Below are positions 1 through 7,888 of a stretch of 64,000 nucleotides of DNA, in pieces (within the stretch, counting starts at the first letter, position 1; each line of letters begins with the position of its first letter). A program made the position numbers and the translations under genes. The stretch comes from Mycolicibacterium sp. J2 (GTDB lineage: Bacteria; Actinomycetota; Actinomycetes; Mycobacteriales; Mycobacteriaceae). The notes beneath the pieces were generated by a model. That model did no database searches, had not been told where the DNA came from, and saw only the letters and a list, made by a program, of their open reading frames with translations. The stretch covers positions 1-64,000 of the forward strand of contig NZ_JAPFPY010000022.1 in the NCBI RefSeq assembly GCF_026240945.1. The letters are read 5' to 3'.

Positions 1-690
1 ACCAAACACCCCTGCCATGGGTTTCGGCGTGCCTGGGCGGCGTTGCGCTACGACGAACGCCGCGAGGTCAACAAAAAGAAAGTCCACCGCCTGTGGCGCG
101 AGGAAGGGCTGCAGGTGCGGGTACACAGTCCGCGCAAGCGGGCCGGGGTGGCCTCGATCCCGCCAGTCGAGGCTGATGCCCCGAACGTGGTGTGGGCGAT
201 CGACTTCCAGTTCGACTCCACCATCGACGGCAAGGCCATCAAGATCGCCTCGATGATCGACGAGCACACCCGCGTCTCCCTTCTGCACATCGTTGAGCGG
301 TCGATCACCGCCGACCGGCTCGTTGAGGAGTTGAAGAAGGTGTTCGCCGCCACCGGCGGCCCGCCGAGGGCGCTGCGAATGGATAACGGTCCGGAGTTCA
401 TTTCTCAAGCGCTGCAACGGTTCTGCGACGGTCGGACTGGCATGTCGTATATCCCGCCGGGGACGCCGTGGAACAACGGACACATCGAATCGTTCAACAA
501 CCGACTACGTAAGGAGTGCCTCAACCGCAACCACTGGAACACCCTGCTCGAAGCCCGCGTGGTCATTGGTGACTTCAAGACAGAACACAACACCGGGCAC
601 CGCCACTCGGGACTGGGTTACCGCACGCCAGCCGAGTACGCTGCCGTCTGCAGGTGTACCCACACCCCGATGGCCTGCAGCATCAATTGA
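1..690 (+). CDS. IS3-family transposase OrfB (5' end outside window)
   Basis: The reading frame is already open at base 1, so the N-terminus lies to the left. What remains is the rve/DDE integrase core that catalyses cut-and-paste of IS3-family elements. The three acidic residues are visible in context: WAIDFQFD (first D), RMDNGPEF (second D) and HIESFNNRLR (E). The tail RHSGLGYRTPAEYAA is the usual C-terminal signature of this family. No frameshift is seen in the retained part. The upstream orfA (HTH) gene is not visible. The element sits directly against a truncated mycobacterial gene, so it is an insertion in this strain. Family assignment is firm; the exact IS name cannot be given. Confidence 0.93.
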   Translation, partial: TKHPCHGFRRAWAALRYDERREVNKKKVHRLWREEGLQVRVHSPRKRAGVASIPPVEADAPNVVWAIDFQFDSTIDGKAIKIASMIDEHTRVSLLHIVERSITADRLVEELKKVFAATGGPPRALRMDNGPEFISQALQRFCDGRTGMSYIPPGTPWNNGHIESFNNRLRKECLNRNHWNTLLEARVVIGDFKTEHNTGHRHSGLGYRTPAEYAAVCRCTHTPMACSIN

Positions 691-720
691 ATCTGGATCA
701 CACCACCCCGACTCCAGAAC
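1..720 (+). mobile_element. Right part of an IS3-family insertion sequence
   Basis: The transposase stop codon is at 688-690. Sequence homologous in style to the next gene (Pro/Ala/Gly-rich) begins by about 745, so the right terminal inverted repeat should lie between them. The left end is outside the window, so the inverted repeats and target duplication cannot be compared. The right boundary given is approximate. Confidence 0.6.
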
Positions 721-745
721 CGGGTGGACTCGGAAACGGGGACTC

Positions 746-2446
746 GCCACAGGTGTTCCGTCGGGCAACAATGGAGCACCAGCCGCTGGTCCACTGGCGG
801 GGCCTACGGCGGCCCCGTCTGCGCCCCCGCGTACCGACGTCACTCCGGAGTCAGCCAATTCGCAAGGTGGCCCAGCGCCCGCAGCAGCAGGCCAAACAGG
901 CCCCCCGGCCGCACCCCCAAGAGGTACTGTTGCCGGCCCGTCCGGCAATACGTCTACGCCATCAACGCCCCACGTCCCACAGGCGCCCAGCACCCCAACC
1001 TTGCCCGCCGGCTCTCCACCCGCGCCAACGTCACCAACCGCTCCAGGCGTTGGCCAAGGTCCACCTCTCGGCGGCACCGGCAGCCCCGGCACCCCATCCA
1101 CTTCCGGCGGCGGTTCACCGTCGCCACTCTCCTCATCGAGCGGAGCAGGCACCCCCGGCCAGTCCGGCACACAGACGGGACCAGGCACCCAAGGCGCACA
1201 GGGCTCCCAAGGCGCAGCGGCCACCAAGCCCGATCCCCTCAGCGGCGCAGCGGGTCCCAAGACGCCCGGTATGCAGGCGCCGGTGCAGCCTCCGCCCACC
1301 CCGCTGAGCAGCACCACACCGGCGACGCCGCTGTCCGCGCCGGCAGCACCGATCGAGCAGGCCGCCACCAGCTCACCGACCTCCCCTGCGGCGGCCCACC
1401 CAACCGTCCCCACCGGTGGAGGTGGCCCCGCCGCAGCCCCGGCCGCGCCGCCGGCCGCCCCGGCAGCACCGACACCGCCCATGCCGCTCGGCCCGCCGTC
1501 GACGCCGCCACCCGCCGCGCCGGTACCGCCATCACCCGGAGCTCTCGGGCCCGGCGTCGCTCCCGCTGCCAGCGCCGGTGCCCAGTCCGGAGGTGCAGCT
1601 GCCGCGCCCATCCCGGTATCGGCCGCACGAGCCGAACGCGATCTGATGGCCGCCTCAGCCGCCGCCGGCGCCCTCAAGCGTCAGATGGGGGGCAATGATC
1701 CGCTGAGTGTCGCCCGCCGCATCGCCGCCGCCTTGAATGCACCAGATATGGCTCGGCCCAACGACATCGGGTTCTATTGGCTGGTGGCGCTCACCGCCGC
1801 CGACACGATCGTCGTCGCCAACAGCTATGGCATTGCCTACCTCCCCGACGGCGTCAACCTGCCCGAACAGGTCAAGCTGGCCAGCGCCGACAGCTCCATC
1901 CCGGCCGCCGAGCGGGCCCGGTGGGCCACCTATCCCGTTGCGGCCCTGACCGGTTGGGCGCAAGCACACGACACGACCCTGCGCGCCGTCATCGGCGCCA
2001 AGGCGCATCTGGAGGGCATCGATCCCGGCGCGCACAAGGTGCTCTTGGAAGACGACGACATCCCGGCGACGGGAAAGATGACCGGTCGCAGCCGCCTGGA
2101 GATCAGCTTCCCCGACGCCGCGGCCAAGTTGGCGGCGGTCAAAGACCTGGAACTCGTCGCGCAGTTACCGCCCGCCGGCGCAGATAACACACCCCCGGCC
2201 AACGAATCGTTCACCCTGTGGTTCGACGTGATGCAGCCGCTGATGAGCGCGGCCTCCGGCCGCGAAGCCGCGCACCTGGCCGCCTTCGTGCGCTATGCCG
2301 CCCACGCCGCCGACCTCGCGCTCTACCGCGCCCACACCGCCCTCGAGATCACCGACCAACGCGCCGCCGTCGCCGACTGGCTGTACTGGCTACACCAGTA
2401 CGACCTGCTCACCGAGGCGCAGGCCACCGTCACGGCGACGACGTAA
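746..2446 (+). pseudogene. 3' remnant of Pro/Ala-rich ESX-associated-type protein, cut by IS3 element
   Basis: One long frame runs from inside the IS end to 2446 with no plausible start codon and ribosome-binding site of its own. Roughly the first 300 residues are Pro/Ala/Gly/Ser/Thr low-complexity. About 240 residues of ordered sequence follow, beginning around ARAERDLMAAS and including IGFYWLVALTAADTIVVAN and ESFTLWFDVMQPL. This layout (disordered PT-rich region then compact C-terminal domain) resembles mycobacterial proteins such as Rv3899c (DUF5631/DUF5632 class) encoded near ESX genes; that match is from memory and is tentative. The frame happens to stay open through the transposase 3' end, so a fusion ORF exists on paper. 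The 3' end overlaps the convergent ABC-F gene by 17 bp. Confidence 0.6.
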
Positions 2447-3977
2447 GCTCACCCCGTTCCAACACCAGGCGGCGCTGCACCCCGATGTTGGCCAGAAACC
2501 GCTCGTCGTGGCTGACCACCATGAAGGCGCCGCGATAAGCATTCAACGCCGCCTCCAGCTGGCCGATGCTGACCAGGTCGAGGTTGTTGGTCGGCTCGTC
2601 GAGCAGTAACAGTTGCGGGGCAGGCTCGGCGAACAGCACACACGCCAGCGTCGCCCGCAACCGCTCACCGCCAGACAATGCCCGCACCGGCAGGTCAACC
2701 ATGTCACCACGAAACAGGAACTGCGCCAACAGGTGCCGCTTCCGTGTCACGGACAGGCTCGGCGCGAACACCTCCAATGACTCCAGAACGGTGCGAGACG
2801 GATCCAGTAGATCAAGCCGCTGTGACAGATATGCCACCGGCACTGCAGCGCCGGTCGCCACAAGTCGCAGCAGCGTCGACTTCCCGGCGCCGTTGGATCC
2901 AGTCAACGCGATCCGCTCCGGGCCCCGGATGTCCAGATCGACATCATCGAACACCAACGAACGTAAGCCTCTGGCGGAGAACAACACCCGACCGGCCGGC
3001 ACTTCGGTTGCCGGCAGGTCCAGCACCACAACGTCATCGTCGCGTAACGCTCGTTCGGCTTCGTCCAGCCGGGCCCGCGCATCACCGACTCGACGGCTAT
3101 GCACATCGTCGGCCCGGCCCGCCGATTCCTCCGCATTCCGTTTGCGGGCCCCGGTAAGGATTTTCGGCAATCCGGCGTCCTTGACGTTGCGTGCCGCGTT
3201 GGACGCCCGCCGGTCGGCCCGCTCGCGCGCCTCCTGCATCTGCCGCTTCTCGCGTTTCAACTGCTGCTCGGCATTGCGGACATTGCCCTCGGCCACGCGT
3301 TGCGCTGCCTGCGTCGCTTCCTCGTACGCCGTGAAGCCGCCACCGAACAGCGACACCTCACCGGCGCGCAACTCGGCGATCGCATCCATCCGGTCCAACA
3401 GCGCTCTATCGTGGCTGACCACGAACAACGTGCCGCGGAAGCCGTCCAATGTCGCGTAAAGCCGGTGCCGCGCCGCGTCATCCAGGTTGTTCGTCGGTTC
3501 GTCGAGCAGTAACACGTCCGGCCGCTTCAACAGCTGCGCCGTCAAGCCGAGGGATACCACCTGCCCTCCCGACAGCGAGCCGAGCGGGCGGTCGAATTCG
3601 ATGTCACCCAGCTGCGCCCGCAGCCGTTCCTCGATATCCCAGTCCTCCCCGATGGCGACGAACACCTCCTCACTCGCGTCACCCGCGGCCAGCGCCTCGA
3701 GTGCCGCCAAAACCGATGTGACGCCGAGGACGTCGGAAACCGTCTGATCCGACAGGAACGGCAACTCCTGCGGCAGATAGCCGACGACACCATCGACCTT
3801 CACGGTCCCGGCGGTCGGCGCCAGCACCCCGGCAATCAACCGCAGCAGAGTGCTTTTCCCGGCGCCGTTGGGCGCCACCAGGCCGGTGCGGCCCTGTCCC
3901 ACCGCGAAAGACAGGTCGGTGAACACCGGGGTGCCGTCGGACCAGGCGAACGAAAGATGTGAACAGACAATAGACAT
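2430..3977 (-). CDS. ABC-F family ATPase (ribosome-associated, possible antibiotic resistance)
   Basis: This 515-residue protein has two ABC ATPase domains and no membrane segment, the mark of the ABC-F family. ABC-F proteins act on the ribosome in translation or in protection from antibiotics. Domain 1 has Walker A APNGAGKSTLL, signature LSGGQVVSLG and Walker B LLLDEPTNNLD. Domain 2 repeats these as GSNGAGKSTLL, LSGGERLRA and LLLDEPTNNLD. The linker between them (about residues 225-310) is Arg/Lys/Glu-rich and probably helical, as expected for the P-site tRNA interaction motif. The ATG start has GGAG seven bases upstream. The gene lies 106 bp behind dapE on the same strand, and the gap holds a short leader ORF and a hairpin. 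Whether it confers macrolide/lincosamide resistance cannot be read from sequence. Confidence 0.92.
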   Translation of the reverse strand: MSIVCSHLSFAWSDGTPVFTDLSFAVGQGRTGLVAPNGAGKSTLLRLIAGVLAPTAGTVKVDGVVGYLPQELPFLSDQTVSDVLGVTSVLAALEALAAGDASEEVFVAIGEDWDIEERLRAQLGDIEFDRPLGSLSGGQVVSLGLTAQLLKRPDVLLLDEPTNNLDDAARHRLYATLDGFRGTLFVVSHDRALLDRMDAIAELRAGEVSLFGGGFTAYEEATQAAQRVAEGNVRNAEQQLKREKRQMQEARERADRRASNAARNVKDAGLPKILTGARKRNAEESAGRADDVHSRRVGDARARLDEAERALRDDDVVVLDLPATEVPAGRVLFSARGLRSLVFDDVDLDIRGPERIALTGSNGAGKSTLLRLVATGAAVPVAYLSQRLDLLDPSRTVLESLEVFAPSLSVTRKRHLLAQFLFRGDMVDLPVRALSGGERLRATLACVLFAEPAPQLLLLDEPTNNLDLVSIGQLEAALNAYRGAFMVVSHDERFLANIGVQRRLVLERGELTSSP

Positions 3978-4007
3978 GCGGGAACTCCAATAGAGGAATG
4001 AATGTGT

Positions 4008-4049
4008 GACGACGCGAAGAATCTCGGGGCTCTACCCGGAGATGTCGTC
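4008..4049 (-). promoter_or_regulatory. Hairpin in ABC-F leader, probable attenuator
   Basis: Arms ATCTCGGGG (4021-4029) and CCCGGAGAT (4035-4043) pair with one internal mismatch around the loop CTCTA. Outer arms GACGAC (4008-4013) and GTCGTC (4044-4049) extend the structure. The stop codon of the leader ORF lies in the loop. This arrangement suits ribosome-controlled regulation of the downstream ABC-F gene. Confidence 0.5.
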
Positions 4050-4070
4050 GATTCCCAGCACGAAAAACAT
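4032..4070 (-). CDS. 12-residue leader peptide upstream of ABC-F gene
   Basis: An ATG-initiated ORF encodes MFFVLGIDDISG and stops 54 bp before the ABC-F start. It begins 13 bases after the dapE stop codon. A weak GGGT lies just upstream as a possible ribosome-binding site. Short leaders whose translation is sensed by stalled ribosomes are known for several antibiotic-inducible ABC-F genes, and the stop codon here sits in the loop of a hairpin. It is too short for homology evidence, so the call rests on position and structure. Confidence 0.45.
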   Translation of the reverse strand: MFFVLGIDDISG

Positions 4071-4083
4071 GCTACCCGCAGGG

Positions 4084-5157
4084 TCAAGCGGTTAAGTATG
4101 CCCGCAGCATCTCGGTGGTGGAGGTGATGGCAGCCACGTCGACGTGCTCGTCGACCTTGTGCGCCAGGTTGGGATCCCCCGGGCCGTAGTTGACGGCCGC
4201 GATGCCCAGCGCCGCGAATCGCGATACGTCCGTCCAGCCGTACTTTGCCCGGACCTGTCCCCCGGCGGCAGCCACCAACGACGCCGCGGCCGGGTTCGTC
4301 AGCCCGGGCAAAGCGCCCGCGGCGGCATCGGTGACCTCGAGCGACACATCGAGCCCGTCGAAAACCTCGTGCACGTGCGCGACGGCCTGATCGATACTGC
4401 GATCGGGCGCAAACCGGAAGTTCACCGTCACCGACGCCGCATCCGGTATCACGTTGCCCGCGATCCCCCCGTCGATGCGGACGGCCGACAACCCTTCCCG
4501 GTACACGCAACCGTCGATGTCCACACTGCGCGCCGTATACCGCGACAACCGCTCGAGCACCGCGCTCAGCTTGTGAATAGCGTTGTCGCCCAACCATGAT
4601 CGCGCTGAGTGCGCGCGCGTCCCGGCCGCGCTGATCATGACGCGAATGGTGCCTTGACAACCGGCCTCGATGAAACCGCCCGAGGGTTCGCCGAGAATGG
4701 CGACATCGGCGGTCAACCAGTCGGGCAGTTCACGCTCGATACGGCCCAGGCCGTTGGCGCTGGATTCGATCTCCTCGCAGTCGTACATGACGAGGGTGAG
4801 GTCATGAGTCGGCTCGGCGAGCGTCGCGGCCAGGTGCAGGAACACCGCATCACCGGACTTCATATCCGAGGTGCCGCAGCCGTACATCAGGCCGTTCTGG
4901 ACGCGGCTGGGCAGGTTGTCGGCGGCCGGCACGGTGTCGGTGTGCCCGGCGAGCAGCACCCGCGACGGGCGACCGAGGTGGGTACGGGCCAGCACCGCGT
5001 CACCATTTCTGACCACTTCGAACCACGGCGCCTGCGCCCGCAGCGCAGCCTCGATCTCGTCGGCGATGCGCTGCTCATGGCGCGACTCGCTGGGAATGTC
5101 CACCAGCGCAGCGGTCAGTGCGATCGGGTCGGCACGCAGATCTAGGGCCACAACCAT
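4084..5157 (-). CDS. dapE: Succinyl-diaminopimelate desuccinylase
   Basis: This 357-residue M20 metallopeptidase removes succinate from N-succinyl-LL-2,6-diaminopimelate, giving LL-DAP for lysine and peptidoglycan in the cytoplasm. Metal-site motifs are visible: LLAGHTDTVPAADNL (His and Asp), MYGCGTSDMKSGDAV (bridging Asp) and YDCEEIESSANGLG (general base and ligand Glu residues). NVIPDAASVTVNFRFAPD belongs to the dimerisation/lid domain, and a final ligand is in LAHKVDEHVDV. It is divergent from dapD with 28 bp between the start codons, so the two share one promoter region, as in M. tuberculosis (Rv1202/Rv1201c). The ABC-F leader follows directly and could be read through from dapE. Confidence 0.95.
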   Translation of the reverse strand: MVVALDLRADPIALTAALVDIPSESRHEQRIADEIEAALRAQAPWFEVVRNGDAVLARTHLGRPSRVLLAGHTDTVPAADNLPSRVQNGLMYGCGTSDMKSGDAVFLHLAATLAEPTHDLTLVMYDCEEIESSANGLGRIERELPDWLTADVAILGEPSGGFIEAGCQGTIRVMISAAGTRAHSARSWLGDNAIHKLSAVLERLSRYTARSVDIDGCVYREGLSAVRIDGGIAGNVIPDAASVTVNFRFAPDRSIDQAVAHVHEVFDGLDVSLEVTDAAAGALPGLTNPAAASLVAAAGGQVRAKYGWTDVSRFAALGIAAVNYGPGDPNLAHKVDEHVDVAAITSTTEMLRAYLTA

Positions 5158-5185
5158 CGAGGCTAGTCGAGTACCCTAAGCCACC

Positions 5186-6130
5186 GTGACTGCCGCATCT
5201 GGCGTCGGCCTGGCGACCATCGCCGCCGACGGAACCGTACTGGACACCTGGTTTCCCGCCCCGGAGCTCAGCGCCGACGGGCCGACCGGCACCACCCGGC
5301 TCTCGGTGGCCGAGGTGACCGACGATCTGGCCGCCTTGACCGGCCCCGATGCCGATCGCGGCGTCGAGGTGGTCGCCGTGCGCACCACCATCGCCGATAT
5401 CGCAGACAAGCCGGTCGACACCTACGACGCGTACCTGCGACTGCATCTGCTGTCCCATCGGCTGACCAAGCCGCACGAGGCGAACTTGGACGGCATCTTC
5501 GGGCTGCTGGCCAACGTGGTGTGGACCAACTTCGGGCCGGCCGCGGTGGACGGCTTCGAGTCGGTCCGGGCCAAGCTGCGCCGCCGGGGCGCGGTGGCGG
5601 TCTACGGCGTCGACAAGTTCCCGCGGATGGTCGACTACGTGCTGCCCAAGGGCGTCCGGATCGCCGACGCCGACCGGGTCCGCCTCGGCGCGCACCTGGC
5701 CGAGGGCACCACGGTGATGCATGAAGGATTCGTCAACTTCAACGCCGGCACGCTGGGCGCCTCGATGGTGGAGGGCCGCATTTCGGCGGGCGTGGTCGTC
5801 GGGGACGGCTCGGATGTCGGTGGCGGCGCGTCGATCATGGGCACCCTGTCCGGCGGCGGTAAAGAGGTCATCTCGGTGGGCAAGCGGTGCCTGCTCGGCG
5901 CGAACGCCGGCCTGGGCATCTCCTTGGGTGACGACAGCGTCATCGAGGCCGGGCTGTACATCACCGCCGGCACCAAGGTGACCACCTCGGATGGGCAGAC
6001 CGTCAAGGCCAAGGACCTCTCCGGCGGCAGCAACCTGCTGTTCCGCCGCAACTCCATCTCCGGCGCGGTCGAGGTGGTCAAGCGTGACGGCACCGGCGTC
6101 ACGCTCAACGAGGCGCTGCACGCCAACTAG
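5186..6130 (+). CDS. dapD: Tetrahydrodipicolinate N-succinyltransferase
   Basis: The 314-residue protein transfers succinyl from succinyl-CoA to tetrahydrodipicolinate, the step before DapC and DapE. An N-terminal domain of about 150 residues is followed by a left-handed beta-helix rich in hexapeptide-like G-x-G turns (for example VVGDGSDVGGGASIMG and GANAGLGISLGDDSV) and a short C-terminal extension. Length and layout fit the actinobacterial DapD type. The GTG start is chosen because TACCCT at 5172-5177, a mycobacterial -10-like hexamer, ends eight bases before it, which suggests a nearly leaderless message. It is followed by a palindromic element and a convergent GH27 gene. Confidence 0.95.
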   Translation: MTAASGVGLATIAADGTVLDTWFPAPELSADGPTGTTRLSVAEVTDDLAALTGPDADRGVEVVAVRTTIADIADKPVDTYDAYLRLHLLSHRLTKPHEANLDGIFGLLANVVWTNFGPAAVDGFESVRAKLRRRGAVAVYGVDKFPRMVDYVLPKGVRIADADRVRLGAHLAEGTTVMHEGFVNFNAGTLGASMVEGRISAGVVVGDGSDVGGGASIMGTLSGGGKEVISVGKRCLLGANAGLGISLGDDSVIEAGLYITAGTKVTTSDGQTVKAKDLSGGSNLLFRRNSISGAVEVVKRDGTGVTLNEALHAN

Positions 6131-6136
6131 CAGCCG

Positions 6137-6201
6137 GCGCGAGCGTGAGCTTGTGCACGACGATTCTCCGGAATCTCGCACTCAAGTTCACGCTCGTGCG
6201 C
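6137..6201. repeat. 65-bp imperfect palindromic intergenic element
   Basis: Left arm GCGCGAGCGTGAGCTTG (6137-6153) and right arm CAAGTTCACGCTCGTGCGC (6183-6201) are inverted repeats with minor differences. A second small dyad GATTC/GAATC lies inside. The element fills the gap between convergent dapD and the GH27 gene, where it could act as a bidirectional terminator. Similar palindromes occur elsewhere in the window with other core sequences. Confidence 0.7.
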
Positions 6202-6206
6202 TGCTT

Positions 6207-7451
6207 TCAGCACCCGTGGCTCACCCGCAGCAGCGCCACCCCGTGCCGTGGCACCGACGCCGCGACGGGGCCGGTGGTCTGAAAACTACTGTGCTGCCAC
6301 AGATCTCGCACGGTGTGACAGCTTCCGTCCGACAAGCCGATCGCGCCCAGTGCGGTGCGGATGGTCACGGTGTCGGCGGCCTGGTTGAACAATCCGACGG
6401 CCACGGCACCGTCGGCTAGCGGTTTCACCAACACCCGCGGATCACCGGACAGTGGGTGCGCCTGCACCACCAGTGGGTCCTGGTCGACGGCGATCACCTC
6501 GCGGTTGGTCAGCAGTGCCGCGGTCTGCGCCGACATTGAACGAATATCGTTGCCCGCCAATAGCGGTGCCGCCAACAGGGCCCATAACGAGAAGTGCGCC
6601 CGCTGCTCGACATCGGTCAGATCGGCGCGCGCCGGGCCGAGCGACATGGTGGGATGCCCGGCCACGAACTCGTTCCAGCCCACCCCGATCACCATCATGT
6701 CGGGGTCGTTGACATGGGCCGGGCTGCTCGGCGACCCCGCCGCACCGGCTTCGGTGAAGGCCTGGCTGACACCGGCCAGCCCCGAGGACCACAACGCCGA
6801 ATCACCCCACGCCGGAACCAGGTCGACGGCATTGCGGGTGATATCGGCGATCTTCGACCAGTCGTATTCCAGGCCGGCGCCCGGATCACCGGAGCTGTTG
6901 GGATTGATGGAGTAAACGATGTACCGACCGGTCGCGCGCAGAGCGTCGCGCATCGCGGTGAAATACTTCACCTGGTCGTCGTGGCCCGCGGCCAAGCGAC
7001 ACCAGTCATATTTGAGGTAATCGACGCCCCAGTCGGCGAAGGTCTGCGCGTCGGTGCGCTCGTGGTCGGCGCCGCCGATCCGGGGATCCTGCCCGCAACC
7101 TTCGTTGAACGGGCTGTGATAGATGCCGAGCAGCAGGCCGCGGTCGTGGGCATACCGCGCCAGCGCGCCGATCCCGTGTGGGAAGCGGTCCGGATCGGCT
7201 TGCAGACGCCCCTCGGCGTCACGAGTCGGGGCCGCCCATCCCGCGTCGAGGTTGACGTAGCGATACCCGGCGTCGCGCATACCGGAGGACACCATCGCAT
7301 CGATCACCTGACGGACGTTCTGCTCGGTGAGCGCGATACCGGAATTCCAGGAGTTCCAGCCCATCGGCGGGGTCAGTGCGCGCGGCGGGTCGGTCTTGTC
7401 GCATCCGGCGAGCAGCAGGACGCACGCCGCCAACCAGGCCCAGGCACGCAT
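6207..7451 (-). CDS. GH27-like alpha-galactosidase, predicted lipoprotein
   Basis: This 414-residue protein resembles glycoside hydrolase family 27 (alpha-galactosidase / alpha-N-acetylgalactosaminidase). PPMGWNSWN opens the (beta/alpha)8 barrel. YLKYDWC carries the nucleophile (D149), and the acid/base Asp lies in HVNDPDMM (D249 or D251). A C-terminal beta-sandwich follows. The ATG at 7451 was preferred to upstream in-frame starts because it gives a clean lipoprotein signal, MRAWAWLAACVLLLAGC, with lipobox LAGC at Cys17. The enzyme is therefore probably anchored outside the membrane and acts on alpha-linked galactosides from the environment or cell envelope. Substrate is not determined. Confidence 0.88.
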   Translation of the reverse strand: MRAWAWLAACVLLLAGCDKTDPPRALTPPMGWNSWNSGIALTEQNVRQVIDAMVSSGMRDAGYRYVNLDAGWAAPTRDAEGRLQADPDRFPHGIGALARYAHDRGLLLGIYHSPFNEGCGQDPRIGGADHERTDAQTFADWGVDYLKYDWCRLAAGHDDQVKYFTAMRDALRATGRYIVYSINPNSSGDPGAGLEYDWSKIADITRNAVDLVPAWGDSALWSSGLAGVSQAFTEAGAAGSPSSPAHVNDPDMMVIGVGWNEFVAGHPTMSLGPARADLTDVEQRAHFSLWALLAAPLLAGNDIRSMSAQTAALLTNREVIAVDQDPLVVQAHPLSGDPRVLVKPLADGAVAVGLFNQAADTVTIRTALGAIGLSDGSCHTVRDLWQHSSFQTTGPVAASVPRHGVALLRVSHGC

Positions 7452-7494
7452 CCGGCCATGCTGCCAGCTCAGACTGGGAGCAGGATGTGACCGA

Positions 7495-7842
7495 CTATTG
7501 AGCCGCCAGGATGCAGAACTCGTTTCCTTCCGGGTCGGCCAGCACCACCCAGCTCTGCTCGCCCTGCCCGATGTCGACATGGGTAGCGCCCAAGCCGATC
7601 ACCCGTTGCACCTCGGCGTCCTGGTCATCCGGGGTGAAGTCCAGGTGCAGCCGGTTCTTCACGGTCTTGCCTTCGGGAACGTGGAGGAACAACCAGTCCG
7701 GTCCGGCGCCCGGCGGGGCGCTGAGCACCACGTCGCCGTCCTTGTCGACGTGGTGCTCCCAGCCAAGGACTTGCGACCACCAGGCGCCCTGCGCATGAGG
7801 GTCATGCGCGTCGATGCAGATTTCGGAGAATTTCAGTGTCAT
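7495..7842 (-). CDS. VOC-superfamily (glyoxalase/bleomycin-resistance fold) protein
   Basis: A 115-residue protein with the paired beta-alpha-beta-beta-beta modules of the vicinal oxygen chelate superfamily. It opens with LKFSEICIDAHDPHAQGAWW and closes with the family-typical VVLADPEGNEFCIL. Candidate metal residues are the N-terminal His, NRLHLDFTP and the final PEGNEF Glu. The ATG at 7842 fits the family start; a longer frame to 7887 is less likely. It lies 46 bp downstream of the acyl-CoA synthetase gene on the same strand. The substrate cannot be told from sequence. Confidence 0.82.
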   Translation of the reverse strand: MTLKFSEICIDAHDPHAQGAWWSQVLGWEHHVDKDGDVVLSAPPGAGPDWLFLHVPEGKTVKNRLHLDFTPDDQDAEVQRVIGLGATHVDIGQGEQSWVVLADPEGNEFCILAAQ

Positions 7843-7888
7843 TGGTCGACTCCCGCTCGCTCGTTCCTCACTCACGCCCGTCTGCACG

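Noticed and set aside
505..1677. Long Gly/Ala/Pro-rich frame on the minus strand (390 codons)
   Set aside because: Shadow of the Pro/Ala-rich coding strand; high GC with low complexity leaves all frames open.
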